Positions 7,051-14,344 of a stretch of DNA of 27,789 nt are shown one piece after another. The stretch comes from Pseudomonadota bacterium (GTDB lineage: Bacteria; Pseudomonadota; Gammaproteobacteria; Xanthomonadales; Xanthomonadaceae). Made by a program: the position numbers and the translations under genes. Where the stretch lies: assembly GCA_023399815.1 (NCBI GenBank), contig JAEWOJ010000191.1, positions 1 through 27,789 of the forward strand, in the 5' to 3' direction. Positions within the stretch are counted from its first letter, which is position 1, and each line of letters opens with the position of its first letter. The notes under the pieces were generated by a model. The model saw only the letters and a list, made by a program, of their open reading frames with translations, ran no database searches and was not told where the DNA came from.

Positions 7051-8250
7051 TCAGGACGACACGCCCGCCAGCACCGCGTACATCACCACCAGCACCACCA
7101 GCCAGAAATAGACGCTGCCGATCAGCACGTAGCGCGGCAGCGTCGCCCACCAGCGCCCGCCGTACACGCGCTGCTGCATCCACAGCAGGTAGACGGGCAC
7201 CGCCAGCCACAGCAGCGCATGGACGCAGTCGCCGATGGCGTTCACCACCGGGTTGCCGATGGCGTTGCTGACGCCGATCGTCAGGAAGGTCGCCAGCAGC
7301 ACCAGCATCAGCCACGCATGGCTGTACAGCGCCACCACCAGGTGCTCCAGGTAGCCGATGCCGCGGCCGAGGTAGGCCACGCGCAGCACCAGGGCGAATA
7401 CCGGCATCAGGAAGAACAGCGCGCCGGGCAGCGCGGTGAGGATGGCCTGCACGTACAGGTCGGTCTTGCCGCCCATGCGCTCCACGTTGGCCTGGCCGTT
7501 CGCCAGGCGGCGGTTGAGCCAGTTGTTGGCGAACTGCGGCAGGGCGTCGAACACGACGGGGTTGGTTTCCGGGTCCCAGGACTTGCCGTCGATGGCGTGG
7601 TTGAAAAAGGTGCCGTGCTGGCGTCCAGCGGCGCGCGTCGCCGCCTGCGTCGCGCGCGTCACGGTCGAAGCAGCCGCGTCCTTCGCCGGCGGCTGCGCCT
7701 GCTCCGCGAGTTCGGCCACCCGCTGCGCGGCGGCGGTGTTCAGCGCCGCCAGGGCGATGGCGAAGGCCGGGGCGCCGGCGGGCGAGCCGGCCTGCTGGCG
7801 TTCGATCTCGGCCATCTGCGCCGCGCGCAGGGTTTCCACCTCGGCCGCGGTCTGCGCCGTGGCGAACAGCGAACTGCCGTTGCCGACGGTGTCGAAGTCG
7901 TCGACGTGCAGGGTCAGCTTGCCGACGAAGAAGGTGAACAGGGTGAGGATCACGAACAGCCGCAACGGCTGCACGTAGCCCACGCGCTGTCCCTTGAGGT
8001 AGTTGAGCGCCACCCGGCCGGGCACCAGCAGGTCGCGCAGGGTGCGGAAGATGCGTCCGTCCAGGTGCCAGAACGACTCGAACACCTCCTCGATCGCGTG
8101 GCCCACGTGCTTGAGCGGGTTGTGCGCCGACTGCCCGCACTGGTGGCAGTAATGGCCATGCAGCGCGGCCTGGCAGTTCTCGCAGGCGCCATGCGCGGCC
8201 GCGGCGGGCGCGTCGGTGACGGCGGAAGAGGTGTCGAGGGTCGGGTTCAT
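7051..8250 (-). CDS. DUF3667 domain membrane protein
   Basis: A 399-aa protein. The N-terminus carries a zinc-ribbon-like set Cys23, Cys26, Cys35, Cys38 (CENC...YCHQCGQ) followed by the conserved DGRIFRTLRDLLVPG and a first hydrophobic helix at RLFVILTLFTFFVGKL. This is the DUF3667 pattern. A soluble, Ala/Gln-rich middle of about 170 residues follows, then four or five helices in the last 140 residues. The function of the family is not known. It is an inner-membrane protein with the Cys cluster presumably on the cytoplasmic side. The start is ATG at 8250, and no good ribosome site is visible. A 12-bp palindrome CGGCGATCGCCG lies upstream (8290-8301). It seems to be a single-gene unit. Confidence 0.85.
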   Translation of the reverse strand: MNPTLDTSSAVTDAPAAAAHGACENCQAALHGHYCHQCGQSAHNPLKHVGHAIEEVFESFWHLDGRIFRTLRDLLVPGRVALNYLKGQRVGYVQPLRLFVILTLFTFFVGKLTLHVDDFDTVGNGSSLFATAQTAAEVETLRAAQMAEIERQQAGSPAGAPAFAIALAALNTAAAQRVAELAEQAQPPAKDAAASTVTRATQAATRAAGRQHGTFFNHAIDGKSWDPETNPVVFDALPQFANNWLNRRLANGQANVERMGGKTDLYVQAILTALPGALFFLMPVFALVLRVAYLGRGIGYLEHLVVALYSHAWLMLVLLATFLTIGVSNAIGNPVVNAIGDCVHALLWLAVPVYLLWMQQRVYGGRWWATLPRYVLIGSVYFWLVVLVVMYAVLAGVSS

Positions 8251-8354
8251 GGAGAACGCAGGGGCGGCAGGCAGGACGCCACACGATAGCGGCGATCGCC
8301 GATGGGGTCAGCTGCGGAGTGGACCGGCTCCGGCGGGATCGCCGTCGATGGGCG

Positions 8355-8819
8355 TCAGGCAGCGCCGAAGAAGGTCTCGAGCGTAGCCGGGTGCTGGATG
8401 CGTCCTTCCAGCAGCATCCGGTACTCGCTGTTGCCGGTACGCATGGCGGTACTGCAGGCCTCGTCCTGCAGCACCGCCAGCGATTCGAGCACGAAGATCC
8501 TGGCTTTCGCCGCGTCGCCGTCGAGCAGGAGCGTGTGGCCGACCACCATCAGCTCGAAGAAGGCGGCTTCGTCGGCCACCGGGATGTGCGCGCAGCGCAG
8601 CGCGGCATCGAAGCAACCGACCAGGTAGCCGCGGGTGAAGCGGTTGCGCAGCCGGCGCGTGTAGTCGGTCCGGGTCCTGCGCGGGAAGAACACGGCCTGC
8701 AGCGCGGACGCGGCGCGCCGCAACGCCGCGCGGGCGAAGGCATCGACGCGCTCGTCGGCCGCCGCGCCTGTCCCGGCGGGCGGATTGCCGCGGCCGGGCT
8801 TCACGGATGCGCCTTCCAT
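8355..8819 (-). CDS. Hypothetical protein, divergent from XRE regulator
   Basis: I do not recognise a family. From the ATG at 8819 it is 154 aa (begins MEGASVKP). A longer open frame up to 8969 would run into the iterons and adds an Arg-rich, codon-atypical stretch, so the shorter start is preferred, although no Shine-Dalgarno decides it. The N-terminus (1-60) is basic and Ala/Arg-rich. The rest (65-154) looks like a compact helical domain, with RFTRGYLVGCFDAALRC, then a Val/Leu-rich helix near ELMVVGHTLLLDG. No signal peptide or membrane segment is seen. It is divergent from the XRE gene with 226 bp between starts, so it is a candidate target of that regulator. Confidence 0.6.
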   Translation of the reverse strand: MEGASVKPGRGNPPAGTGAAADERVDAFARAALRRAASALQAVFFPRRTRTDYTRRLRNRFTRGYLVGCFDAALRCAHIPVADEAAFFELMVVGHTLLLDGDAAKARIFVLESLAVLQDEACSTAMRTGNSEYRMLLEGRIQHPATLETFFGAA

Positions 8820-8968
8820 GCGCCGCCGCGCTGTGCACGGGCGCCGTGAACGCGGCGTCTCCGGCCAGGCGTTTCCTTTACATCGTTTTGCGACCGCATG
8901 CCGTAATCGTTGTCCTGCCGATGCCTTCCCCCACGGATCAATGGTAGGGCGATCCTTTCCATATGTCA

Positions 8969-9013
8969 CTTATAGAGGGTGCCCTTATAGAGAGTGGCCT
9001 GATAAAGGGCTTC
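8969..9013. repeat. Three tandem 15-bp iterons upstream of XRE gene (probable operator)
   Basis: Units start at 8969, 8984 and 8999 with an exact 15-bp period: CTTATAGAGGGTGCC, CTTATAGAGAGTGGC, CTGATAAAGGGCTTC. They are much more AT-rich than the surroundings and end 32 bp before the XRE start codon. Tandem sites at this position suggest autoregulation and/or control of the divergent gene at 8819. The third unit is degenerate. Confidence 0.6.
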
Positions 9014-9045
9014 GCTGCATCGTTCCGGGCTTGCAGGAGAGAGCG

Positions 9046-9309
9046 ATGCCTACCGATCCACGCATCCTGTTCGGAATGCGTCTTGCCGAAGTCAGGAAGG
9101 CCAAGGGGCTTTCGCAGGAACGCCTGGCTCTGGAGAGCGGACTGGCACGCAGTTACCTGGGGGATGTCGAGCGCGGGCAGCGCAACATCGCACTGCTCAA
9201 CATCCACCGGCTTGCCGAGACGCTGGGCGTCTCGCCCGCGGCGCTGCTGGAGCCGCCCGTCACGGAAAGCGTCATGCGCAAGCGCGCGCCGCGTGCGGGA
9301 CAGCGCTGA
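9046..9309 (+). CDS. XRE-family (Cro/C1-type) transcriptional regulator
   Basis: An 87-aa protein that is almost entirely one helix-turn-helix domain: MRLAEVRKAKGLSQERLA (residues 11-28), recognition helix region ARSYLGDVERGQRN (34-47), then NIHRLAETLGVSPAALL. This is the arrangement seen in small single-domain repressors and in controller (C) proteins of restriction-modification systems. No restriction or methylase gene is nearby, so a C-protein role is not supported. A strong Shine-Dalgarno AGGAGA at 9035-9040 lies 5 bases before the ATG at 9046 and fixes the start. The basic C-terminal tail is MRKRAPRAGQR. It probably dimerises and binds the iterons at 8969-9013. A frame open from 8963 into the downstream kinase gene overlaps this gene and is not used. 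Confidence 0.85.
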   Translation: MPTDPRILFGMRLAEVRKAKGLSQERLALESGLARSYLGDVERGQRNIALLNIHRLAETLGVSPAALLEPPVTESVMRKRAPRAGQR

Positions 9310-9466
9310 ACCGTCGTGGGCGCGTCGGTGGCGTTGCGACGCGCCAGGAGTGACCGGCTGCCCGCTGCCGGTGGACTTCATGGCTCCCTGCCGCGACATC
9401 GGGCATCGGCCGACGCTACCGGTCGCGAGGCTGGGTGCGCCGGACGGCTTCGGCTACAGTAGCGCG

Positions 9467-10150
9467 ATGACGAAAGAGAGCATTCCCGGCGGCCTGTTGA
9501 TCGCCATCGAGGGCATCGACGGTGCCGGCAAGTCCACGCTGGCGCGGGGGCTGGCCGACGTGCTGGAGCGTGCGGGCGCCGAGGTGGTGCTGAGCAAGGA
9601 ACCGACCAACGGGCCGTGGGGCACGCAGCTGCGGGCGTCGGCCGCCACCGGCCGGTTGAGCCCGGAGGAAGAGGTGGAACTGCTGCTGCGCGACCGTCGC
9701 CAGCACGTGGAGGACCTGGTGCTGCCGGCGCTGCAACGCGGCGCGGTGGTCATCCTCGACCGCTATTTCCCGTCGATGGTGGCCTACCAGGGCGCGGCCG
9801 GGCTGCCGGTGGACGAACTGCTGCACCTCAACGACTTCGCCCCGCGCCCGAACCTGCTGCTGCTGCTGGACCTGACGCCGGAAACCGGGCTGGCGCGCAT
9901 CCGCGCGCGCGGCGACGTGCCCAACCATTTCGAGACGGCGCAGAACCTGGAGCGCTGCCGGGCGATCTTCCAGGACCTGGAGATCGCCAACAAGCAGGTG
10001 ATCGACGCCAGCCGGAACGAGGCGCAGGTGCTGCGCGAGGCGCATGCCGCCACCGCCGCGGCGATGGCCCGGCGCTTCGCCGGGGATGAGGGCCTGACGC
10101 CGGAAAACGCGCGCAGGCTCGAGCAGCTGACGGCCACCGACGTCGGCTGA
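9467..10150 (+). CDS. tmk: Thymidylate kinase-like nucleoside monophosphate kinase
   Basis: A 227-aa P-loop kinase. IAIEGIDGAGKST (P-loop residues 16-24), SKEPTNGPWG (43-52), DRYFPSMVAYQG (98-109) and LLLLDLTPETGLARIRARGD follow the order of dTMP kinases (ATP + dTMP to ADP + dTDP). It differs from the usual proteobacterial Tmk in having KEPTNGPWG where REPGGTPLGE is expected, and in a weakly formed LID. It could therefore be a second dTMP kinase-like enzyme rather than the housekeeping Tmk, which in many gammaproteobacteria sits beside holB. The start is ATG 9467 (MTKESIPGG). No clear ribosome site is seen. It lies 157 bp after the XRE gene and may be independent of it. Substrate specificity is uncertain. 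Confidence 0.8.
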   Translation: MTKESIPGGLLIAIEGIDGAGKSTLARGLADVLERAGAEVVLSKEPTNGPWGTQLRASAATGRLSPEEEVELLLRDRRQHVEDLVLPALQRGAVVILDRYFPSMVAYQGAAGLPVDELLHLNDFAPRPNLLLLLDLTPETGLARIRARGDVPNHFETAQNLERCRAIFQDLEIANKQVIDASRNEAQVLREAHAATAAAMARRFAGDEGLTPENARRLEQLTATDVG

Positions 10151-10220
10151 GGCGCCGTCCGCCAGGGGCGGGTGCGCGGTGCCGCACCGCCGTGGCGCGC
10201 TTCGCACCGGAAGGGACGCA

Positions 10221-10245
10221 AGGCGCGGGGGTAAGACCCGTGCCT
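10221..10245. terminator. Hairpin between convergent tmk-like and YcaC-like genes
   Basis: AGGCGCGGG pairs with CCCGTGCCT (9 bp with one G-T) around a 7-base loop GGTAAGA. A second small hairpin GCGGT-gccgc-ACCGC lies at 10176-10190. Neither has a T-tract. Their place between two converging stops suggests transcription ending; the rest of 10151-10291 shows nothing else. Confidence 0.35.
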
Positions 10246-10291
10246 GCCTGAAACGCGCCCTGTCGTGCGGCGCTTTCCCGCGCCGGTTGGA

Positions 10292-10981
10292 TCAGGCGCG
10301 CTGCGAGTCCAGCGGTTCGTCGCTGCGCGCCACTTCCTGCGCCTTCATGTGGCTTTCGATCAGCAGCTGGTAGTTCGGGAAGATGCCGGTATAGGCCTGC
10401 GCCCAGTCGGCGGCATCCTCGCGGTTCCAGGTCTTCTGCAGTTCGGAGGCGACGGCGGCCACGTCGATCACCACCACGCCGGCCTGCATCATCCGCGCCA
10501 GGGTGATTTCCTGCGCCTGCTTGGAATAGGTGCCGGAGGCGTCGATCACCGCGAACACCTGGTAGCCGTCGGCGACCGCCGCGATCGACGGGAACGCCAT
10601 GCACACGCTGGTGATGGTGCCGGCGACGATCAGCTGCTGCTTGCCGGTGTCCTTCACCGCCTGCACGAAGTCGGGGTTGTCCCAGGCGTTGATCTCGCCC
10701 CGGCGCGCCACGTAGCGGGCGTGCGGCGCGTTCTGGTGGATTTCCGGGATCAGCGGGCCGTTCGGGCCCTGCGGCACCGAGGCGGTGGTGATGACCGGGA
10801 TCTTCGCCAGCGTGGCGATGCGGGCCAGCGTCGCGGCCAGGCGGCGCAGCGTGGTGAACGGCATGTCGTGCACGGTCTGGAACAGGCCGCTCTGGTGGTC
10901 GATCAGCAGCATGGCGACGTTGTCCGGATCGATGACCGGCTTGGCGCCGTTGAAGTTGGCGGCATACGGAAAGGCGTTCAT
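10292..10981 (-). CDS. YcaC-like isochorismatase-family hydrolase
   Basis: A 229-aa protein closely following the E. coli YcaC pattern: AMLLIDHQSGL (catalytic Asp28), TTASVPQGPNGPLIPE, INAWDNPDFVQAVKDTGK, and AGTITSVCMAF with the nucleophile Cys127. The C-terminal half matches YcaC too (VIDASGT, then AEQ-type helices). YcaC is a cysteine hydrolase of unknown natural substrate; true isochorismatase activity is not implied. The start is ATG at 10981. It is the second gene after pirin, 92 bp downstream on the same strand, so the two are probably co-transcribed. The LysR regulator divergent from pirin is the likely controller. Cytoplasmic: no signal or membrane helix is seen. Confidence 0.85.
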   Translation of the reverse strand: MNAFPYAANFNGAKPVIDPDNVAMLLIDHQSGLFQTVHDMPFTTLRRLAATLARIATLAKIPVITTASVPQGPNGPLIPEIHQNAPHARYVARRGEINAWDNPDFVQAVKDTGKQQLIVAGTITSVCMAFPSIAAVADGYQVFAVIDASGTYSKQAQEITLARMMQAGVVVIDVAAVASELQKTWNREDAADWAQAYTGIFPNYQLLIESHMKAQEVARSDEPLDSQRA

Positions 10982-11073
10982 GGCGGTTTCTCTCTGCGGG
11001 AGTGACGGAGACAGGCGGCCGTTCGCGCGGACGCCCGGGTGATTCCGCCGCGCCGGGCGGCGCGGCGGAGGGT

Positions 11074-11940
11074 TCAGGCGGCGATCCGGCCGAAGCGGCC
11101 GCTGCGGAAGTCGTCCATCGCCTGGGCGAGTTCTTCCTGGGTGTTCATCACGAACGGGCCGTAGCCGGCGATGGGTTCGTCGATGGGCTCGCCGGCCAGC
11201 ACCAGCACGATGGCGTCGCTGTTGGCTTCCAGCTCCACCTGGCCGGCGCTGCGGTCGAACAGCGCCAGCTGGCCTTCGCGCGCCATCTGCTCGCCGTTGA
11301 ACAGCACGGTGCCGCGCAGCACCACCATCGCCACGGTGTGGCCTTCGGCGAAATCCAGCGTGGCGTGCCGGTCGCGGGTCAGGCGCAGGTCCCACACGTC
11401 CATCGGCGTGTGGGTGCGCGCCGGGCCGCGTTGGCCATCGAATTCGCCGGCGATCACCCGCACCGTGCCGGCGTCGCCGGGCAGCGGCACCGCCGGGATG
11501 TCGGCGTCGCGGATGTTCTGGTAGCCCGGCGCGGCCATCTTGTCGCTGGCCGGCAGGTTGACCCACAGCTGCACCATTTCCAGCCTGCCGCCGCGGCGGG
11601 TGAAGGCTTCGGAGTGGAACTCCTCGTGCAGGATGCCGGCGGCGGCGGTCATCCACTGCACGTCGCCCGGGCCGATCTCGCCGCCGGCGCCGGTGGAATC
11701 GCGGTGCGCGACCTCGCCGTCGTAGACGATGGTGACGGTCTCGAAGCCGCGGTGCGGATGCTGGCCGACGCCGCGCGGGGTCGACGCCGGCGCGAACTCG
11801 GCCGGGCCGGCGTGGTCCAGCAGCAGGAACGGGCTGAGCTGGCGGCCGTGGGTGTCGTAGGAGAACAACGAACGGACCGGGAAGCCGTCACCGACCCAGT
11901 GCGGGCGGGGGGCGCTGTAGAGGCCGCTGATCTTCTTCAT
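11074..11940 (-). CDS. Pirin family protein (cupin dioxygenase-like)
   Basis: A 288-aa two-domain cupin. The metal site is intact: HPHRGFETVTIV gives His61 and His63, and GILHEEF gives His105 and Glu107, equal to the four ligands of human pirin and of bacterial YhhW-type quercetinases. The C-terminal cupin (about 150-285) ends with YGPFVMNTQEEL, the conserved pirin C-terminal motif. The start is ATG at 11940 with GGAG about 7 bases upstream; an in-frame ATG at 12021 would swallow the divergent promoter region and is rejected. Bacterial pirins have been described as quercetin dioxygenases or redox-linked regulators; which applies here is unknown. It is divergent from a LysR gene and followed by the YcaC-like gene, a common trio. 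Confidence 0.9.
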   Translation of the reverse strand: MKKISGLYSAPRPHWVGDGFPVRSLFSYDTHGRQLSPFLLLDHAGPAEFAPASTPRGVGQHPHRGFETVTIVYDGEVAHRDSTGAGGEIGPGDVQWMTAAAGILHEEFHSEAFTRRGGRLEMVQLWVNLPASDKMAAPGYQNIRDADIPAVPLPGDAGTVRVIAGEFDGQRGPARTHTPMDVWDLRLTRDRHATLDFAEGHTVAMVVLRGTVLFNGEQMAREGQLALFDRSAGQVELEANSDAIVLVLAGEPIDEPIAGYGPFVMNTQEELAQAMDDFRSGRFGRIAA

Positions 11941-12052
11941 GTCTCTGCTCCGTTGGCGGCGCGGGCTGCGCTGCGTCGGGGAAGAGGATGGATTCGGGAA
12001 GATGCCTGCGGTAGTCGGCAAAAAGTGGTCTCATAGTCCTGCCAGGTGAACG
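11941..12052. promoter_or_regulatory. Divergent pirin / lysR promoter region
   Basis: A 112-bp space between divergent starts. The only AT-richer stretch, at about 12012-12040, contains TAGTCGGCAAAAAGTGG and CATAGTCC, with TAGTC repeated. This is the place I would expect the LysR binding site and both promoters, but I cannot assign -35/-10 boxes or a clear T-N11-A dyad with confidence. Confidence 0.35.
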
Positions 12053-12970
12053 ATGGACTCCCCGATGCAGGACCTGAACGACCTGTACTACTTCGCCAAG
12101 GTGGTCGAATACGGCGGCTTCGCCCCGGCCGGGCGCGCGCTGGGCCAGCCCAAGTCCAAGCTGAGCCGGCGCATCGCGCTGCTGGAGGAGCGGCTGGGCG
12201 TGCGCCTGATCCAGCGTTCCACACGCCGTTTCTCGGTGACCGAGGTGGGCCAGACCTTCCTCGCGCATTGCCGGGCGGTGCTGGTGGAAGCCGAGGCGGC
12301 GGCCGAATCCATCGAGATGACCCGTTCCTCGCCGCGCGGCATCGTGCGCCTGAGCTGCCCGACGATGCTGCTGGACTTCCGCGTCGCGGCGATGGTGGCC
12401 GGGTTCATGGCCGACTGCCCGGACGTGCAGGTGCACCTGGACGCCACCAACCGGCGCGTGGACGTGATCGCCGAGGGCTTCGACCTGGCCATCCGCGTGC
12501 GGCCGCCGCCGCTGGAGGACAGCGACCTGGTGCTGAAGGTGCTGGCCGAACGCACGCAATGCCTGGTGGCGGCGCCGGCGCTGCTGGAGCGCCATGGCCC
12601 GGTGCACGGCCCGGCCGACCTGCGCCTGCTGCCGAGCATGGCGCTGGGCGTGCCGCAGGGCGAGCACGCCTGGCACCTGATCGGCCCGGGCGGCGCGATG
12701 GCCGACGTGCCGCATGCGCCGCGGCTGGTCACGCGCGGCATGGCGGCGCTGCGCGAAGCCGCGCTGGCGGGCGTGGGCGTGGCGCAGCTGCCGACGATGG
12801 TCGTGGGCGACGCGCTGCGGGACGGACGGCTGGTGCAGGTGGTGCCGGACTGGGCGCCGCCGAAGGAGATCATCCACGCGGTGTTCCCGTCGCGCCGCGG
12901 CCTGCTGCCGTCGGTGCGCCTGTTCATCGACCACCTGGCCGCGCGCTTCGCGGCGTTGGACGAAGCCTGA
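12053..12970 (+). CDS. LysR-family transcriptional regulator
   Basis: A 305-aa protein. The N-terminal winged helix-turn-helix spans about residues 6-65 (LYYFAKVVEYGGFAPAGRAL, then KSKLSRRIALLEERLGVRLI, RSTRRFSVTEVG), followed by the linker helix and a periplasmic-binding-protein-like effector domain (from about 92 to the end). The overall look is of the CrgA/AaeR-like branch. I use ATG 12053, preceded by AGGTGA at 12044-12049 although only 3 bases away; an in-frame ATG at 12065 is possible. It faces the pirin/YcaC-like genes across 112 bp, the classic arrangement for a LysR regulator and its targets. The inducer is unknown. A related LysR-pirin-isochorismatase grouping is frequent in proteobacteria. 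Confidence 0.9.
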   Translation: MDSPMQDLNDLYYFAKVVEYGGFAPAGRALGQPKSKLSRRIALLEERLGVRLIQRSTRRFSVTEVGQTFLAHCRAVLVEAEAAAESIEMTRSSPRGIVRLSCPTMLLDFRVAAMVAGFMADCPDVQVHLDATNRRVDVIAEGFDLAIRVRPPPLEDSDLVLKVLAERTQCLVAAPALLERHGPVHGPADLRLLPSMALGVPQGEHAWHLIGPGGAMADVPHAPRLVTRGMAALREAALAGVGVAQLPTMVVGDALRDGRLVQVVPDWAPPKEIIHAVFPSRRGLLPSVRLFIDHLAARFAALDEA

Positions 12971-13038
12971 GGCCGCCGGTCACGACGCTTGCACATGGCC
13001 TCGCCGAAGGTACGGCTCCTTCCCCGAGGAGTCGCCGC

Positions 13039-14214
13039 ATGCGCATGAGCATCCTGTCGCTGGCCTGTCTGACCCTGCTGGCATCGGCCTGTGGCCGGCC
13101 AGCGTCGCCGGAGTCCTCGCGGCAGGAAGCGCCGGCGCCATCGCCGGCGCCCACGGCAGCAGCGCAGGAGGCCGCCTCGATCGCCGGCGGCATCGACTTC
13201 CCGGCGATCCCGCCGATCCTGGTGCCAACCATGGCCGGCAGCGGCCCGGCGCAGCGGCAACTGGAGTCCGCGATGCAGGCGCTGATCGACCCGATGGCCG
13301 GCATCAGCGTGCGCCCGGCCAACTGCGCCACCGATGGCGCCCTGGTCAACGAGAGCGGCTTCACCAATGTCGATGCCGCCGGCAACCTGCAGCGCATCGG
13401 CAGGGAAGGCGTGTTCGAGGTGGCCGCCGACGGCAGCGGCCTGGCAGTGACCGGCGACGACGTGGTGCGCGTCAATCCCGACGGCAGCGGCAGCATCGTC
13501 AACAGCGCCGGCACGTTCGAGGTGCGGGCCGACGGCTCGGGTACCTATGTCGGCGGGTTCGGCCACATCGAGCTGGACGGCAGGGGCGGCGGCACCTGGG
13601 TGGGCGACTTCGGCAGCATCGAGAACCATGGCGACGGCTCGGGCCAGTGGATAGGCGAGCAGGGCAGCATCGAGGTCCGCGCCGACGGCTCGGGCCGCTG
13701 GGTCGGCGGCCCGGAAGGCATCGTCGAGAACCGCGGCGAGGGCACCGGTACCGTGGGCGCGGTCGCGCGCGAGGTGCGCATGGCGCCGCTGCCGCCGCTG
13801 CCGCCGGCCGGGCGCTTCCCGCCGCTGGACAGGTTCAGGCCTTCCGGCACGCCCTGCGGGTTCGTCGTCACCCTCAGCGACAAGGTGCTGTTCGATTTCG
13901 ACAAGGCGCAGATCCGCGCCGACGCCGGCAGGGTGCTGGACGTGCTGGCGGCCGCGCTGGAGAAGGTGCCTTCCCGCGCGATGGAGATCCGCGGACATAC
14001 CGACGCCAAGGGCAGCGACGACTACAACCAGGACCTGTCCGAGCGCCGCGCGCAGGCGGTGGTGGCGGCGCTGCGCCAGCGCGGCGTGGCGCAGGATGCC
14101 GCCGCGCGCGGCTACGGCGAATCGCAGCCGGTGGCGCCCAACGAGGTGGACGGCAAGGACAACCCGGGCGGCCGCCAGCTCAACCGCCGCGTGGAGATCT
14201 TCGTGCGGACGTGA
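13039..14214 (+). CDS. OmpA-family outer-membrane lipoprotein with 17-residue DGSG repeats
   Basis: A 391-aa protein. The signal peptide ends in a lipobox LASAC (Cys18), followed by Gly rather than Asp, which favours outer-membrane sorting. Residues 19-55 are Pro/Ala-rich. From residue 125 there are six exact 17-residue repeats and a decayed seventh (pattern x-I-E-V-R-A-D-G-S-G-x-W-V-G-x-x-G; 13411-13716 and beyond). A Pro-rich joint (PLPPLPPAGRFPPLDRF) leads to the OmpA C-terminal peptidoglycan-binding domain: VLFDFDKAQIR, EIRGHTDAKGSDDYNQDLSERRA and the terminal NRRVEI. Likely role: tethering the outer membrane to peptidoglycan, with the repeat tract as a stiff beta spacer or binding surface. 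The start is ATG 13039 with GAGGAG about 8 bases upstream. A hairpin at 14218 follows the stop. Confidence 0.88.
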   Translation: MRMSILSLACLTLLASACGRPASPESSRQEAPAPSPAPTAAAQEAASIAGGIDFPAIPPILVPTMAGSGPAQRQLESAMQALIDPMAGISVRPANCATDGALVNESGFTNVDAAGNLQRIGREGVFEVAADGSGLAVTGDDVVRVNPDGSGSIVNSAGTFEVRADGSGTYVGGFGHIELDGRGGGTWVGDFGSIENHGDGSGQWIGEQGSIEVRADGSGRWVGGPEGIVENRGEGTGTVGAVAREVRMAPLPPLPPAGRFPPLDRFRPSGTPCGFVVTLSDKVLFDFDKAQIRADAGRVLDVLAAALEKVPSRAMEIRGHTDAKGSDDYNQDLSERRAQAVVAALRQRGVAQDAAARGYGESQPVAPNEVDGKDNPGGRQLNRRVEIFVRT

Positions 14215-14217
14215 ACC

Positions 14218-14240
14218 GGCCCGCACAGCCGCGGCGGGCC
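14218..14240 (+). terminator. Hairpin after the OmpA-family gene
   Basis: GGCCCGC and GCGGGCC form a perfect 7-bp stem with a 9-base loop just after the stop codon. No T-tract follows. It is a likely terminator or 3' stabilising stem. Confidence 0.4.
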
Positions 14241-14344
14241 TGCTCCGCGGTCGCCGTGCAGGGCCGGCAACCATGTCCAATGGCCCGTGTCCGGTGGCGG
14301 GCGGGGGCGCATCATGCCCGCTCCGACAAACGAGAGGTCTGCCG

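Noticed and set aside
8290..8301. Palindrome CGGCGATCGCCG as an operator for the DUF3667 gene
   Set aside because: Short GC palindromes with GCGATCGC occur often by chance in such DNA; no second site or supporting feature is present.
9046..9309. Controller protein of a restriction-modification system
   Set aside because: The HTH resembles C proteins, but neither a methylase nor a nuclease gene is nearby.
8963..9466. In-frame upstream extension of the tmk-like gene, starting with the pentad pattern L-I-E-x-x encoded by the iterons
   Set aside because: It overlaps the XRE gene in another frame, uses the rare codon ATA and has atypical composition. The repeated peptide is simply the result of a 15-bp (5-codon) DNA repeat.
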